Shown here in pieces: positions 8,780 to 17,700 of a stretch of 64,000 nucleotides of DNA (position 1 is the stretch's first letter; the number at the start of each line of letters is the position of its first letter). A program made the position numbers and the translations under genes. This stretch comes from an uncultured Mycobacterium sp. (GTDB taxonomy: Bacteria; Actinomycetota; Actinomycetes; Mycobacteriales; Mycobacteriaceae): assembly GCA_900078375.1 (NCBI GenBank), contig FLQS01000028.1, positions 1-64,000 of the forward strand. Reading direction: 5' to 3'. The notes below the pieces were generated by a model. The model worked only from the letters and a program-made list of their open reading frames with translations, searched no databases and had not been told where the DNA came from.

Positions 8780-9683
8780 CGGCCGCCAGGGCCAACGCCA
8801 GATTGACCGCGGTGGTGCTCTTGCCCACGCCGCCCTTGCCCAGCACCCCGATCTTGTAGGTGCCGCGCAGCAGCGACCGAACCTTGGCCTCCAGCTCGTC
8901 CTCGTAGCGTTCGTCGGGCGACTGGCCCGGATTGATCAGCTTGAATGTGCTCAAATACAGCACTTTTCGCCACCCGCTGCCCGGGGGAATGCGCCGAGTC
9001 GGCACCAATTCGTCGCTGCGGATGTTGTCGACGTAATTCCAGGACGCGGCCGAGCCCTGTGCGGACGGCCAGGGGCCCGGGGCTTGGGCACCGCTGTAGG
9101 GCGAATGCTGTGGCCACCCGCCGGACGCAGCTTGGCGCAGCTGGTCGTCAGTGGCCGGAGGCGTCGAGGGACCCGTCCCCTGCGACGGTGGTGGCGGCCA
9201 GCCCGCCGGTCCCTGCCGGCCGTAATCCTCTGGATGGGGTCCGGCCCCTCGCGGTCCGAAGGACTGCGTGGGACCGTCCGGCTCGAACGGCTGCTGCCCC
9301 GGACCCTGCTGCTCGGGCCGGGGTTCTTGCGGGCCCCGGTTGAGTTGTTCAGACAGCCACTGCCGGTCGACGATGGAGGTGGATTCGGCGTCGGTCGGTG
9401 TCGGTGTCGGTGGCGGTGTGCGGTGGGCGGCCGGCCGTTCCGGTGCCGGCGGATAGTTACTCGGGCCCTGGCGTGGCGGCGGAATGTCCTGGCCGCCAGT
9501 CAAACCCAGGGCTGGTGGCGGCCCTCCCCAGTGCTCCCCGAGGTCGGGCGGTTCCGGCGGTGCGGCGCCCTCGCCGGGGGGCGCAGGCGAGGCGCCCGAT
9601 GCAGGGTCGTCCTCGTCAGGTGCGCGCAAATGCGGCGGCAGCGCCGCGCGGTCATCGAATTCACTGCTGTGACGCTCGCTCAT
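8598..9683 (-). pseudogene. espI: EspI, N-terminal proline-rich part with Walker A motif
   Basis: The 361-aa frame begins MSERHSSEFDDRAALPPHLR and has the long Pro/Gly/Gln-rich N-terminal region typical of EspI (residues 1-215). An EspI-type linker follows (LVPTRRIPPGSGWRKVLYLS), then the P-loop GVLGKGGVGKS at about residue 285. After the P-loop the sequence changes to TTAVNLALALAADGAH, which resembles Mrp/ApbC ATPases rather than EspI. It then runs out of frame into an Arg-rich tail. The true continuation (STIAAGVGSIFAELRQ) is found in another frame at about 8705-8660. The start ATG at 9683 is preceded by AGGATGG. The gene lies between eccB and eccD, as a frameshifted member of the core operon. 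Confidence 0.72.
8711..8834. repeat. Insertion with 28-bp inverted repeat between direct repeats of the Walker A codons
   Basis: A perfect 28-bp inverted repeat (arms 8726-8753 and 8771-8798) encloses a 17-base loop. It is bracketed by two copies of a 17-bp direct repeat (8711-8727 and 8817-8833) encoding GVGKS. Removing one repeat unit (106 or 112 bases, the ambiguity arising from a duplicated GCTCTT) restores a continuous EspI reading frame. Read on the plus strand, the arm and loop encode ALALAADGAHVGILDA, the signature of an Mrp-type ATPase. Confidence 0.85.
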
Positions 9684-9758
9684 AATGCCATCCTATCAGC
9701 GCAAATACACGGTATCGGCACTAGTTTTCTGAGCCCCGATTTGGAACGTCCTGCCTGT
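9684..9758 (-). promoter_or_regulatory. espI upstream region with a degenerate copy of the ESX motif
   Basis: Between eccB and espI the minus strand reads TATTTGCGCTGATAGGATGG just before the espI start. The first 14 bases (9707-9694) resemble the AAATTAGCGCGGATATGG element found upstream of eccB and eccC. I infer a related promoter or operator. The match is partial. Confidence 0.3.
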
Positions 9759-11261
9759 TTACTGCCCATTTTTGGTGGGCAGCTTCTCCCCGCCACCGAC
9801 GGGCGCCACGCTGTCGCGCTGAATCTTGGCGTCCTCAGCCGACAGCGCCGCTCCGGTGGCGAATGTTCGGATCAGCGCCCACGGCGCTTGCTGCGCGGAG
9901 GACGTCGTGATGCCCAACGGTTTGAGGGCAGAGTCGTCCAACGCAATTCCGTAGCGGATGCCTTGGTCGGAGATCCACCACAGCGCGTCACGGCTCACCG
10001 AGGAGGGATCACCGCTGGTGCTCATCACCAGATTCGTTGCCCCCGGGGCGATATAGGCCTGGTTGGCTTCCGCCGAGGTGGGGTCGCCGGGCGCATCCTT
10101 GATCAAGGGCACGATCCGATCGTCGAGTTCTGGGGCGATCGGCAATCCTTGTCCTGACAGGACTGTCACCCTGGCAGCTTTGTCGGTGGGCCCCTTGGCC
10201 CACGCCAGACAGGTGGTCCCGTTGACGGTGGTGTCCACCAGGCGCAGGCGAGTAGCTGGGTAGTAGGCGACCGGCAGGGAGTCGACCACCGGGACCGGCG
10301 CCAGTTTGTCGGGGGTGACCGGGACCGGTGCGACGTCGCCGAAACTGTTGGCAGAGCGCAGCAGTGATGCCACGAACGGCGAAATGTGTTGCACCCCATT
10401 GGGGAGCAGGACGTAGAGCCCATCGCTGCCTTGTACCTCGCGGACGGACAGGACCGACCCGATCACCGCGCCATTACCGAGATTCCACGGGGCCGGCTGG
10501 CCGGCGTTGGCGATGGCAGGGATGACGAGCGGATCGGTGGCCGGGATCGCGTCGTACAGAGCCGTCGACATGGGAACAGGTTCGGGGGCCGCAGAATCCA
10601 CACCGAGCGCCAGCGCGACCGACTTGTTCGTCAGGTCGATGTCGGAGCGGTGTCCGTCCCACACCACGAACGTTATGTCGTTGTGGCGCGCCAGTATTGC
10701 GTTGGGCATGGATAAGGGGGCTGATCGGCGAGCCACGGTGAGTGGTCCGCCGAGTGCTGTCACCACGGGGTCCTTGCCCGCCGAACTCGTCGCGGTGGCC
10801 GCCGGCGCAGTGTCGCACACCGCCCACTGCGAATCGAGGCCGGTTCGGATGGGCATTTCGTCTGGTGCACCGACGATTCCAACCTTGGGTCCTTGCGGGT
10901 ACTTGGCGATTTCGTCTGCCTTGACGAACGTGGGGTTGTCGTTGGCCCCCGCAATGAGCCGGGCGTTGATCAGGTTGGTCGGGTGCAGGCGGCCATCGAC
11001 CATGACGTAGATCGCGCCGGTGTCCCGATTGGCCAAAATGGCCGAGGTCCCCACCTGACCGGCGGGCTTGATGTAGGCCATGAGCGCCGCCAGCGCCACG
11101 AGGATGCCGACCAGCATGTAGCCCAGGATCAGCGACGACAGCCGGCGTTGCTCGGGGTCGTAGTCAAGTCGCACGCCGTGGTGACTCAGCGCGGCGGCGT
11201 TGCGGCGGTTCCAGAAGTAGTGAGCAGTTACCTGGAGTCGACTGGTCAGATTCAGCGCCAT
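9759..11261 (-). CDS. eccB: Type VII secretion protein EccB
   Basis: EccB is a single-pass core subunit of the ESX channel with a large periplasmic domain that holds the complex together. The 500-aa product starts MALNLTSRLQVTAHYFWNRR, a characteristic EccB N-terminus. It has one membrane helix at about residues 45-66 (ILGYMLVGILVALAALMAYI), then the periplasmic repeats (GAIYVMVDGRLHPTNLINAR) and two periplasmic Cys. Unusually it lies between espG and espI; in chromosomal ESX-2 eccB precedes eccC. It has its own 100-bp upstream region with the conserved motif at 11289-11306, so it may start a separate transcript with espI-eccD-mycP-eccE. Confidence 0.93.
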   Translation of the reverse strand: MALNLTSRLQVTAHYFWNRRNAAALSHHGVRLDYDPEQRRLSSLILGYMLVGILVALAALMAYIKPAGQVGTSAILANRDTGAIYVMVDGRLHPTNLINARLIAGANDNPTFVKADEIAKYPQGPKVGIVGAPDEMPIRTGLDSQWAVCDTAPAATATSSAGKDPVVTALGGPLTVARRSAPLSMPNAILARHNDITFVVWDGHRSDIDLTNKSVALALGVDSAAPEPVPMSTALYDAIPATDPLVIPAIANAGQPAPWNLGNGAVIGSVLSVREVQGSDGLYVLLPNGVQHISPFVASLLRSANSFGDVAPVPVTPDKLAPVPVVDSLPVAYYPATRLRLVDTTVNGTTCLAWAKGPTDKAARVTVLSGQGLPIAPELDDRIVPLIKDAPGDPTSAEANQAYIAPGATNLVMSTSGDPSSVSRDALWWISDQGIRYGIALDDSALKPLGITTSSAQQAPWALIRTFATGAALSAEDAKIQRDSVAPVGGGEKLPTKNGQ

Positions 11262-11288
11262 ACCGCTACGTTACCGTCTGCCGGAGCA

Positions 11289-11306
11289 CCATATCCGCGC
11301 TAATTT
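11289..11306 (-). promoter_or_regulatory. Conserved ESX intergenic motif upstream of eccB
   Basis: The 18-mer CCATATCCGCGCTAATTT (plus strand) occurs here, 28 bases upstream of the eccB start, and identically at 19085-19102 upstream of eccC. In both places it is followed within about ten bases by CCCCGATA. Read in the direction of the genes it is TATCGGGG, a short spacer, then AAATTAGCGCGGATATGG. I infer a promoter or regulator site shared by the two operons. Confidence 0.6.
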
Positions 11307-11365
11307 TTATCCCCCCGATACTGGCCAACGGCCCGGTTGATCGCGTTGCTACCGCCGCGCGGAAC

Positions 11366-12217
11366 TTAGACTAACTGCGGCGCGGAAAGCAGGTTGCCGA
11401 GGTCTTGGCGCAGGCTGGCCGGGGTGGTCGGCCAGATGCTCAACCATTCGGTGCCGTCGCCGCCGGCCGTGGTGGCGAAGGTGATCCGGCCGTAGTCGGT
11501 GTCGGCCACCGTGAGCACTCTGGGGTGTACGTGAAGCTGTGCACCGTGGTCGATGACTACGACGACGGCCATGGCGGATTTCTCGAGGTCGGTGGCCGCC
11601 TGGACGACCTCGACCTCCCACGGTCCCAGACCGGCCTGGCGCAATGCCGCGGGAACGTTCCCGTTGGCCACAGCGGCTTCCAGCTCGCGCTGCATGAAGT
11701 CCTTGGGAACGTTGATGCCGTCGATGTCGGCTGGAGGGTGATCACCCAGCGCGGGAATGAGAATGTTGGAGATCGCTTCGATCTGCGCGGCCGGATCGTC
11801 GTCCTCGCCGACCCCGCCGATCACCATCTCGTTGCCGTCACGCGCGGCCATCGCCAGATAGCGCTGATAGCGGCACACCACCAACACCCGCTCATGCACC
11901 GTGGGGCCGGCGGAGTCGGTCGCGGGTTGATCGGGGCGCCGGATGGTCATCATCACTTCGCGCTCGGCGCGGCTGAGCACCGTCATCCAGTCACGGACCA
12001 CGTCATCGACGTGGCCCCGCTCGTCGACCACGCCCGCGGTGATCAGGTCGTGGTATTCCGCGGTGGCCGACAGCGGCTGACGGCCCTGGGTGGTCTCGAC
12101 GATCAAATCGCCGTGCGCAGAAGGGATGAACGGCTTGAGTCGCAGCGAGGTGGGCATCCGCTCCACCCCCAGTAGCGCCTGCAGCGCCCACACGCAGTCC
12201 GTCGATGTCGTCAACAT
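11366..12217 (-). CDS. espG: ESX secretion chaperone EspG
   Basis: EspG is the cytosolic chaperone that binds the tip of PE/PPE heterodimers and delivers them to the ESX channel. The 283-aa product is typical in length, and its N-terminus (MLTTSTDCVWALQALLGVER) and central RHH/strand arrangement (VLVVCRYQRYLAMAARDGNE) match the family. It follows the PE-PPE-esx-esx block, as in ESX-2. The ATG at 12217 has a GGATCAATGAG-type upstream context. A strong GC hairpin at 12261-12288 separates it from the esx genes and may lower its expression relative to them. Confidence 0.88.
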   Translation of the reverse strand: MLTTSTDCVWALQALLGVERMPTSLRLKPFIPSAHGDLIVETTQGRQPLSATAEYHDLITAGVVDERGHVDDVVRDWMTVLSRAEREVMMTIRRPDQPATDSAGPTVHERVLVVCRYQRYLAMAARDGNEMVIGGVGEDDDPAAQIEAISNILIPALGDHPPADIDGINVPKDFMQRELEAAVANGNVPAALRQAGLGPWEVEVVQAATDLEKSAMAVVVVIDHGAQLHVHPRVLTVADTDYGRITFATTAGGDGTEWLSIWPTTPASLRQDLGNLLSAPQLV

Positions 12218-12260
12218 CAGTGTCTCCCCAACTCATTGATCCTTTGACTGCACGCAGAAA

Positions 12261-12288
12261 GGGGGGCCTGGCCGAAGCCTGGCCCCCC
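12261..12288. terminator. GC-rich hairpin between esx genes and espG
   Basis: GGGGGGCC and GGCCCCCC form a stem of eight pairs, extended after one mismatch by three more, around a CGAA-type loop. There is no U-tract, as is common for mycobacterial terminators. It lies 42 bases downstream of the second esx stop, so it could terminate or attenuate the abundant esx message. Confidence 0.6.
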
Positions 12289-12329
12289 TCTCGCGGGTTG
12301 CTGCATCACCGTGTCGGCATGCGATGAAA

Positions 12330-12629
12330 CTAGATGGACTGGAAGCTGTTGCCGACCTGATGGTCTGCGGCCTGCATCGACGACGATGCGTTGTCGATGG
12401 TGTCGCCGTGGCGCATGATGACGTCCTTGCCATCCTGGATGCCCTGGTTGATCAGCTGTTGAGCCTGGGCGTAGTTCGTAGCGCCCTGGGGCCCCTTGAA
12501 GAACTCCTGCGAGCCCGCCAGCAGGTTGTGGGCCTCGGTGCCGATCTGGTCGAGCTCCTGGCTGAACGACATCATGCCGCTGCTCAGGTCGGACAGGCCC
12601 ATCGGGTTGTAAGTAATCGGTCCGCTCAT
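12330..12629 (-). CDS. WXG100-family Esx protein (EsxA-like position)
   Basis: The 99-aa helical-hairpin protein is the second of two adjacent Esx genes and would pair with the product of 12682-13023 as a secreted heterodimer. Length, high helix propensity and position after PE/PPE support this. The turn between the helices, normally Trp-X-Gly, reads EFFKGPQG here, so Phe replaces the Trp. The C-terminus lacks a YxxxD/E motif, as expected for an EsxA-type partner. The AAAGGA sequence nine bases before the ATG is a good ribosome binding site. The ESX-2 counterparts are EsxC/EsxD; I do not assign a paralog letter. Confidence 0.85.
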   Translation of the reverse strand: MSGPITYNPMGLSDLSSGMMSFSQELDQIGTEAHNLLAGSQEFFKGPQGATNYAQAQQLINQGIQDGKDVIMRHGDTIDNASSSMQAADHQVGNSFQSI

Positions 12630-12681
12630 GGTGTGATCCTTTACGTATTAGAGGAAGTGGGAAGAGGAATCGCGAAGTGGC

Positions 12682-13023
12682 TCAGCGGAACTGGATGCTG
12701 CCGGCGACCGCGGCAACCTGGTGGGCGTTGTGCTGGTCGGTGTTGGTGTAGGTGCTGGCTCCGCCGCGGAGCATCTCGTTGATGCTCTGGAAACGCGCCT
12801 GGATCTTGCGCTGCGCGTCGTCGACGTCGGCACCGGTCTTGATGTTGGCCAAGCCAGCGTCCCCGGTGAGGACTCCGTTCTGGGCGTCTTCCACCGCGTT
12901 CTTGTAGCGGGTGAGGACGTCCTGCGCCCGGTGGCTGAGCTCATCCATCTTGTTGGCGAGGTCGACGACTGCGCCATGATCGACTGACGTCGTGCCCGAC
13001 CCGTCACTTCCTGGAACTGCCAT
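12682..13023 (-). CDS. WXG100-family Esx protein (EsxB/CFP-10-like position)
   Basis: The 113-aa product is the upstream member of the Esx pair. It is helical throughout, with the secretion signal YTNTD (YxxxD) near the C-terminus, the feature that the EccC ATPase recognises in EsxB-type substrates. The usual WXG turn is not obvious; NGVLTGDAGLANI occupies that place. AAGGAG lies about eight bases before the ATG. A CGCTAATTT motif lies 78 bases upstream of the start, similar to the spacing seen before the PE gene. Confidence 0.87.
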   Translation of the reverse strand: MAVPGSDGSGTTSVDHGAVVDLANKMDELSHRAQDVLTRYKNAVEDAQNGVLTGDAGLANIKTGADVDDAQRKIQARFQSINEMLRGGASTYTNTDQHNAHQVAAVAGSIQFR

Positions 13024-13100
13024 GTTGTTTTCTCCTTGACGTTGATTGAGGTGATGACCTGCGGTCCTTCGAGTCTAAAAGCTCCCAAAGGGTGCTTCCG

Positions 13101-13110
13101 ACGCTAATTT
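13101..13110 (-). promoter_or_regulatory. CGCTAATTT motif upstream of the esx pair
   Basis: ACGCTAATTT lies in the 90-bp gap between the PPE stop and the first esx start. It matches the core of the 18-mer found upstream of eccB and eccC and lies in the same orientation. Its distance to the start codon (78 bases) is almost the same as for the copy upstream of PE (77 bases). Confidence 0.45.
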
Positions 13111-13113
13111 TCG

Positions 13114-14349
13114 TCAGATTCGCTGCCTCTCCCCCCTGTCGGCGCCTGGCCGAGCTGTGACCTGCATCGTCCGGGACTGCTTGTCATTGCCGTCGGACGA
13201 GTTGTTGTCACGGCCCATTCCCGGTGGCGCCCCGTACATGCCACCCCCGCCCATGCCCGCGGCGGCCGGTCGGGCCTGCCCGGCCCCTCCAGCTCCGCCG
13301 GCGCCGCCGGCGCCGCCTTGCCACCCACCGGGCAGCGTAGGCGAAGTTGGGGCGTTGAAACTGCTTGCCGGGCGGACGAAAGTGCTTGACAGCGCGGATG
13401 TTCCGCTCATCATGCCGCCGCCACCGCCACCGCCCGCGCTGGCCAACGCGCCGAGTCCACCGACCGAGGGCATTCCGCCCATAGCGCCGGGGGCAATCGA
13501 CGCTGCCGAGGCAGCCCCGTTCATGCCGCCCATGGAACTGAGCGGACCCAACATGCCCGAAAGCATCTGCGGCGCTTGCCCGAGCATCTGCGGCAACTGT
13601 CCGACCTGGCCGAACATCGAGCCCACTTGGCCGAACTGGCCCATCGTCGACGACATCATTCCGCCGGCCGAGCTGGGACTGGCCATCGCATCCTTGACAG
13701 GCGAATTCGCTACCTCGGTCATCGATTTCGCGCTCGTCTGGAGTGCGCCCTGGGCGCCGGTCTGCGCGGCATCCTGAGCGACCGCAGCCGCAGCACCGGC
13801 GGGATTGGCCGCCTGCGGGGCCAAGGGCGGCGGCACCGTCAGTGCGCCCAGCGCGGTCGACACCACCGAGCCGTACCCGGTGCGGGCGGTCGCGTTCTGC
13901 ACCCAGAACTCGCCGTAGTACTGCGCATCCAAGCCCACGATGGCGGGGGTGTTCTGGCCCAGAATGTTGCTGCCCACCAGACCGGCTTGGGTGGTGCGGT
14001 TGGTGAGGCACACCTCGGCGGGAATCATCGACTCGACCGCCATGGTGTGCGCGGCCGCGACTTCCCCCGCCTGGACCTGTCCGACGCGCACCCACGCCGA
14101 CACCGCCGCACAGACCGTCATGAACTCCGCAGCGGACATTTGCATCATCACGCCGCCAGGGCCCTGCCAGCCCACCATCGCCGTCGACGAGGTGTTGAGA
14201 CCCATCTGAGTGAGCTCGGCGATAAGCATATCGGCGACCGTCTCGTAGCCGGTGACCGCCGCCATCAGGCTGGCCCCCAGATCGCCGGTCGACATCAGGG
14301 TGTGGTTCACCTCAGGTGTCACCACCGTGGCGTCCCCGAACGCTGACAT
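13114..14349 (-). CDS. PPE family protein
   Basis: The 411-aa protein lies directly after a PE gene, as PE/PPE partners do. Residues 1-180 form the long helical PPE-type domain, with the WxG turn in MVGWQGPGG and the C-terminal helix region VGLDAQYYGEFWVQN. The PPE tripeptide itself is not seen. The second half is low complexity, rich in Gly, Met, Ala and Ser (GQFGQVGSMFGQVGQLPQML, then GGMPSVGGLGALASAGGGG). It is expected to be secreted as a heterodimer with the PE protein, with EspG as chaperone. Similar Gly/Met-rich tracts occur in several other proteins of this locus. Confidence 0.88.
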   Translation of the reverse strand: MSAFGDATVVTPEVNHTLMSTGDLGASLMAAVTGYETVADMLIAELTQMGLNTSSTAMVGWQGPGGVMMQMSAAEFMTVCAAVSAWVRVGQVQAGEVAAAHTMAVESMIPAEVCLTNRTTQAGLVGSNILGQNTPAIVGLDAQYYGEFWVQNATARTGYGSVVSTALGALTVPPPLAPQAANPAGAAAAVAQDAAQTGAQGALQTSAKSMTEVANSPVKDAMASPSSAGGMMSSTMGQFGQVGSMFGQVGQLPQMLGQAPQMLSGMLGPLSSMGGMNGAASAASIAPGAMGGMPSVGGLGALASAGGGGGGGMMSGTSALSSTFVRPASSFNAPTSPTLPGGWQGGAGGAGGAGGAGQARPAAAGMGGGGMYGAPPGMGRDNNSSDGNDKQSRTMQVTARPGADRGERQRI

Positions 14350-14376
14350 ATCGCTTTACCCTGACCCGACCCTGGC

Positions 14377-14685
14377 TTACAACGCCAGCGTCGCCTCGTT
14401 GATCCCGTCCATCGCCGTGTACGCGACGCCGCTGGCGCCAACGGTCTCGGCGAACAGCGCCCTAACAGTCGTCAGCTGCGCTAAGACGGCCTCGGTCTCC
14501 GCGCCGCGGGCGGCGAACGCAGCCGCGGCCGCGGCCGAGGCGTCCTCAGCACCGGGCGGCAAAATAGCCGTGACCGGAACGGCGGCGCCAGCCATCGTCC
14601 CGCCCATCGTGGCCGCGCCAGCGTTTTCCGTGGCCGACGCCATGGCCAGCAGCGGAGAGTTGATGAGCATCAGCGGAGATGTCAT
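14377..14685 (-). CDS. PE family protein
   Basis: The 102-aa product is an Ala-rich helical hairpin of PE length that ends with the export motif YTAMD (YxxxD) close to the C-terminus. The start was set at the ATG at 14685 (MTSPLMLINSPLLAMASATE) because GGGAGG sits eight bases upstream. A start at 14733 would add 16 residues that look like leader sequence. It precedes the PPE gene by 27 bases. The Pro-Glu dipeptide that names the family is not evident at the N-terminus, as in some ESX-2 type PE proteins. Confidence 0.82.
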   Translation of the reverse strand: MTSPLMLINSPLLAMASATENAGAATMGGTMAGAAVPVTAILPPGAEDASAAAAAAFAARGAETEAVLAQLTTVRALFAETVGASGVAYTAMDGINEATLAL

Positions 14686-14761
14686 AGGGTTTTCCTCCCG
14701 GTAGTCGACCTCAAATACGTCCGTATCGTCCAAGTGTAATGCGGTCCACAGGGCCCGCTCC

Positions 14762-14770
14762 CGCTAATTT
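14762..14770 (-). promoter_or_regulatory. CGCTAATTT motif upstream of PE
   Basis: The nonamer CGCTAATTT lies in the short gap between eccC and PE, 77 bases upstream of the PE start. It has the same orientation as the copies upstream of the esx pair, eccB and eccC. It may mark a promoter for PE-PPE. Confidence 0.45.
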
Positions 14771-14791
14771 CGTGAGCCCCCGCCTGTCATG

Positions 14792-17700
14792 CTAGCGCCG
14801 TCTGGCTAACACGGGCGGTTCAGACCATCCGACCAGTACCCCCTGGATACCGTGGCGGCTGATGAGCTTTCCCTTGCCTTCGCGTTGCGGCTCGGCGAAC
14901 ACCCCAGGTACCACCGCACCATGGGAGCGGTGACCGTTGAGCGCCAGCACCGGGGACTGCATCCCCATCACGCGGCCCAAGACATTGCTCTGCTGGAGGG
15001 ACAGGAATGCCCAGTTGCGGAGCTCGGCGGTGGCCACGATGTGCAGCCCGAGGTCCTCGCTCTGTTCGATGTATGGCGTGAGCTGGGCCATCGGGTTTGA
15101 CATGTTCTGCCAGGTGGTGATGCCGTCGACCACGACGAAGAATTCGCGTCCCTGCCAGAATCGTTTCGTCGCCAATTCCTGCTGGCTCGCTCCTGGCGGT
15201 GGCATCCGCTCATCGAGGATCTGACACAGGTCGGCAATCACCGTCCTAATTCGCTCAGGCGTCTGCGCATAGGAGGCAAGCCAATTTTCCTCCGGGACCA
15301 CCCCCACCGAGGTGCGGCGAGGATCAATCAGGATGATCGTCGCCTCGTCGGGGCGGTAGCTACGCATGATGCCCAGCATCATGGCCCGCAGCCACGTCGT
15401 CAGCCCCGATTGCGCCAACCCGGTGGCGACGACATGCGGATTCTCCGCGAAGTCCACGCACGCCGGCACCAGCGGCGACTCCGCCAGATTGGATTCGGCC
15501 AGACCGAACGGCACCACCCCGCGCAGCAGTGGCTCGGTGATGCCGGCGAGCACGTCGGACAGCAGCACCATCTCCGGCAACCGGGCCACGGTGGACCTCT
15601 GGTGCACCCCAGCGACGCGGGCCACGACCGCCGCGAGCTGATCGCCTTCCAGCGGCCGCCCGGCCGAATCGGGTTCACTTGCCTCGCGTGGCGGCTCGGC
15701 CAAGATCGGCGCACCCACCATCAAGTGGTGCCCGGTGGGGGTCAGTCCCCGGCCTGGCACGTCGGGGACTTCACGGACTGGGTTGCGCTCGGGATCGCGC
15801 GGGTCTCGCTTGATGCTGGTGTCGTGCTCGCTGATCAGTTTGAGTTCCAGTGTCTGCCCGGTCTCGGTTTTGACCGGCATGGGCAGCCCGGAAATGCTGC
15901 TGGTGTGGCTGTAGACCACGCGGATTCCGTAGTTGCGGGCCCGCATCAGCGTCGCGACTCGGGTCGCCAAGTCCGGATAGGCCTCGGAAAAGTTCTTCCA
16001 TCCGTCGATCACCAGCACGATCTCGCCCCCGGACACTGACCGGGCAGCCTCGGTCTCGGCCGGATTGATCGCGCCCCCGTAACCGGTGCCGAACTTCACC
16101 GCGCGGACTTTGTCCATGTCTAGGCGCTGCGTGGTGAATATCCGGTCCCGCGAAGCGGCGATCGCTTCGATGGTGGCCACGACGCGCCCCACCCCTTCGC
16201 TGTCAGAGCCGGCCACCACCGTCGCCACGTGTGGCAGATCGCCCAACCGGGCGAGCTGGGGACCGCTGGAGGCGATGCAGTAGAACTGGACCCGCTCTGG
16301 CCGATACAACAATGCGCCGGTGGTCACCAGCGTCATGATCGCCGTCGAAGCGCCCCGGTTAGGGGCGGCGACGATCAGGGCGTTGTCGCGAAGCAAGTCC
16401 AGGCAGTGAACTTCCTGCCGGGCGCCGCGGGGGTAATCAGCCAACGCCACCGGCATCGAGAGTCCGGGATTGTTGCCGTAGTCGACGTACCAGGGTCGGC
16501 CGCGCCAGCGGGTGGCCAGCTCGTCGGCGGGCTTCGGTTCATTGAGTACGGGCAGCCAAATGGGCCGCGGCACAGGGATTCTGCCCTCGCGCAGTGCCGA
16601 CTGCAGCGACTCGGTGATCGCCGTGACCATTTTGATCGGCTTCTCCGCGGGCTCGCGGCGCAGGGGCAAGACGCTGCCCTCATCGGGGGCGGGCTGCGCG
16701 GTCAGCTTGCCGTCGACATCGATGGTCTCCCCGGCGGTGAACAGCCGCGGCATGAACTCCGCGGCCGCCCGCTTGGGAGCCGCGATGGCGTCAATGCCGT
16801 CACCACCAGGCACGAAGTCGCCTGAGGTGAAGAAGTAGCGGAACTTGCGTGGTTCTCTCAACCCGACCCGCAGGTAGGCCGTGCCTTCCTCCCCGCTGGG
16901 GGCGATGTGCGCGGCTCGGGAGTCCCCGATGCCCGCGCGTGACTCTTCCTCGGTGCCGGTACGTGCGGCGATGCTGTAGCCCAGGAGCTTGGTGATGTCG
17001 CGGAGATTCTGGGTGTCCTTGGTTTGGCCGACCAGTTTCAAGAACACATGCAGCGACCGGCCCACCCGGGCGATCCGCAGATACAGGCGGCGGAACTTCG
17101 GCCCGTAGATCGGATCGGCGAAGACCTCGTTGTATTCGTCGGTGATCACCCACAGGGCTGGGATCGGCGGCAGCGACGGATCCTGCAACCGCCGCTGGTT
17201 GTAGGTGGTGACATCCGGGCAGTCGTCGAGCGCGGCGATCATTTCGCCGCGGCGGTCCAGCTCGCCGTCGAGGGTGTCATAGAGCCGCCCCACCAGGTGC
17301 TTTTCCTCGGCCAGGTTGCTGACAGCAGCCAACACGTGGGGGAACCGCTCGATCATGCCGGCGGCGGACTTGAGCTTGAAGTCGGTGAACACGATGTTGA
17401 GGACGTCGGTGGAATGGGTCAGGCAGGCAGCGGCGACTTCAGTGATGAGTCCCTCGGTCTTGCCGGCGCCCGTGGTGCCGATGAACAGACCGTGCATGCC
17501 CATGCCGCCCTGGGAACCCTCGCGCAGGTTGATTTCGGCGATCTCGCCTGTGTCGGTGAATGTGCCGATCGGAAAGCGCAACCACTGAGATCCCTGGGTG
17601 CGGGTGGGCGCCCATAGCCGGTCCAGATCTAACTTGCGCGGATCGGGGACCGACACGACGTCCAGAACGGTGCGCTGCTCGATGTCCTGCGCCGACACGG

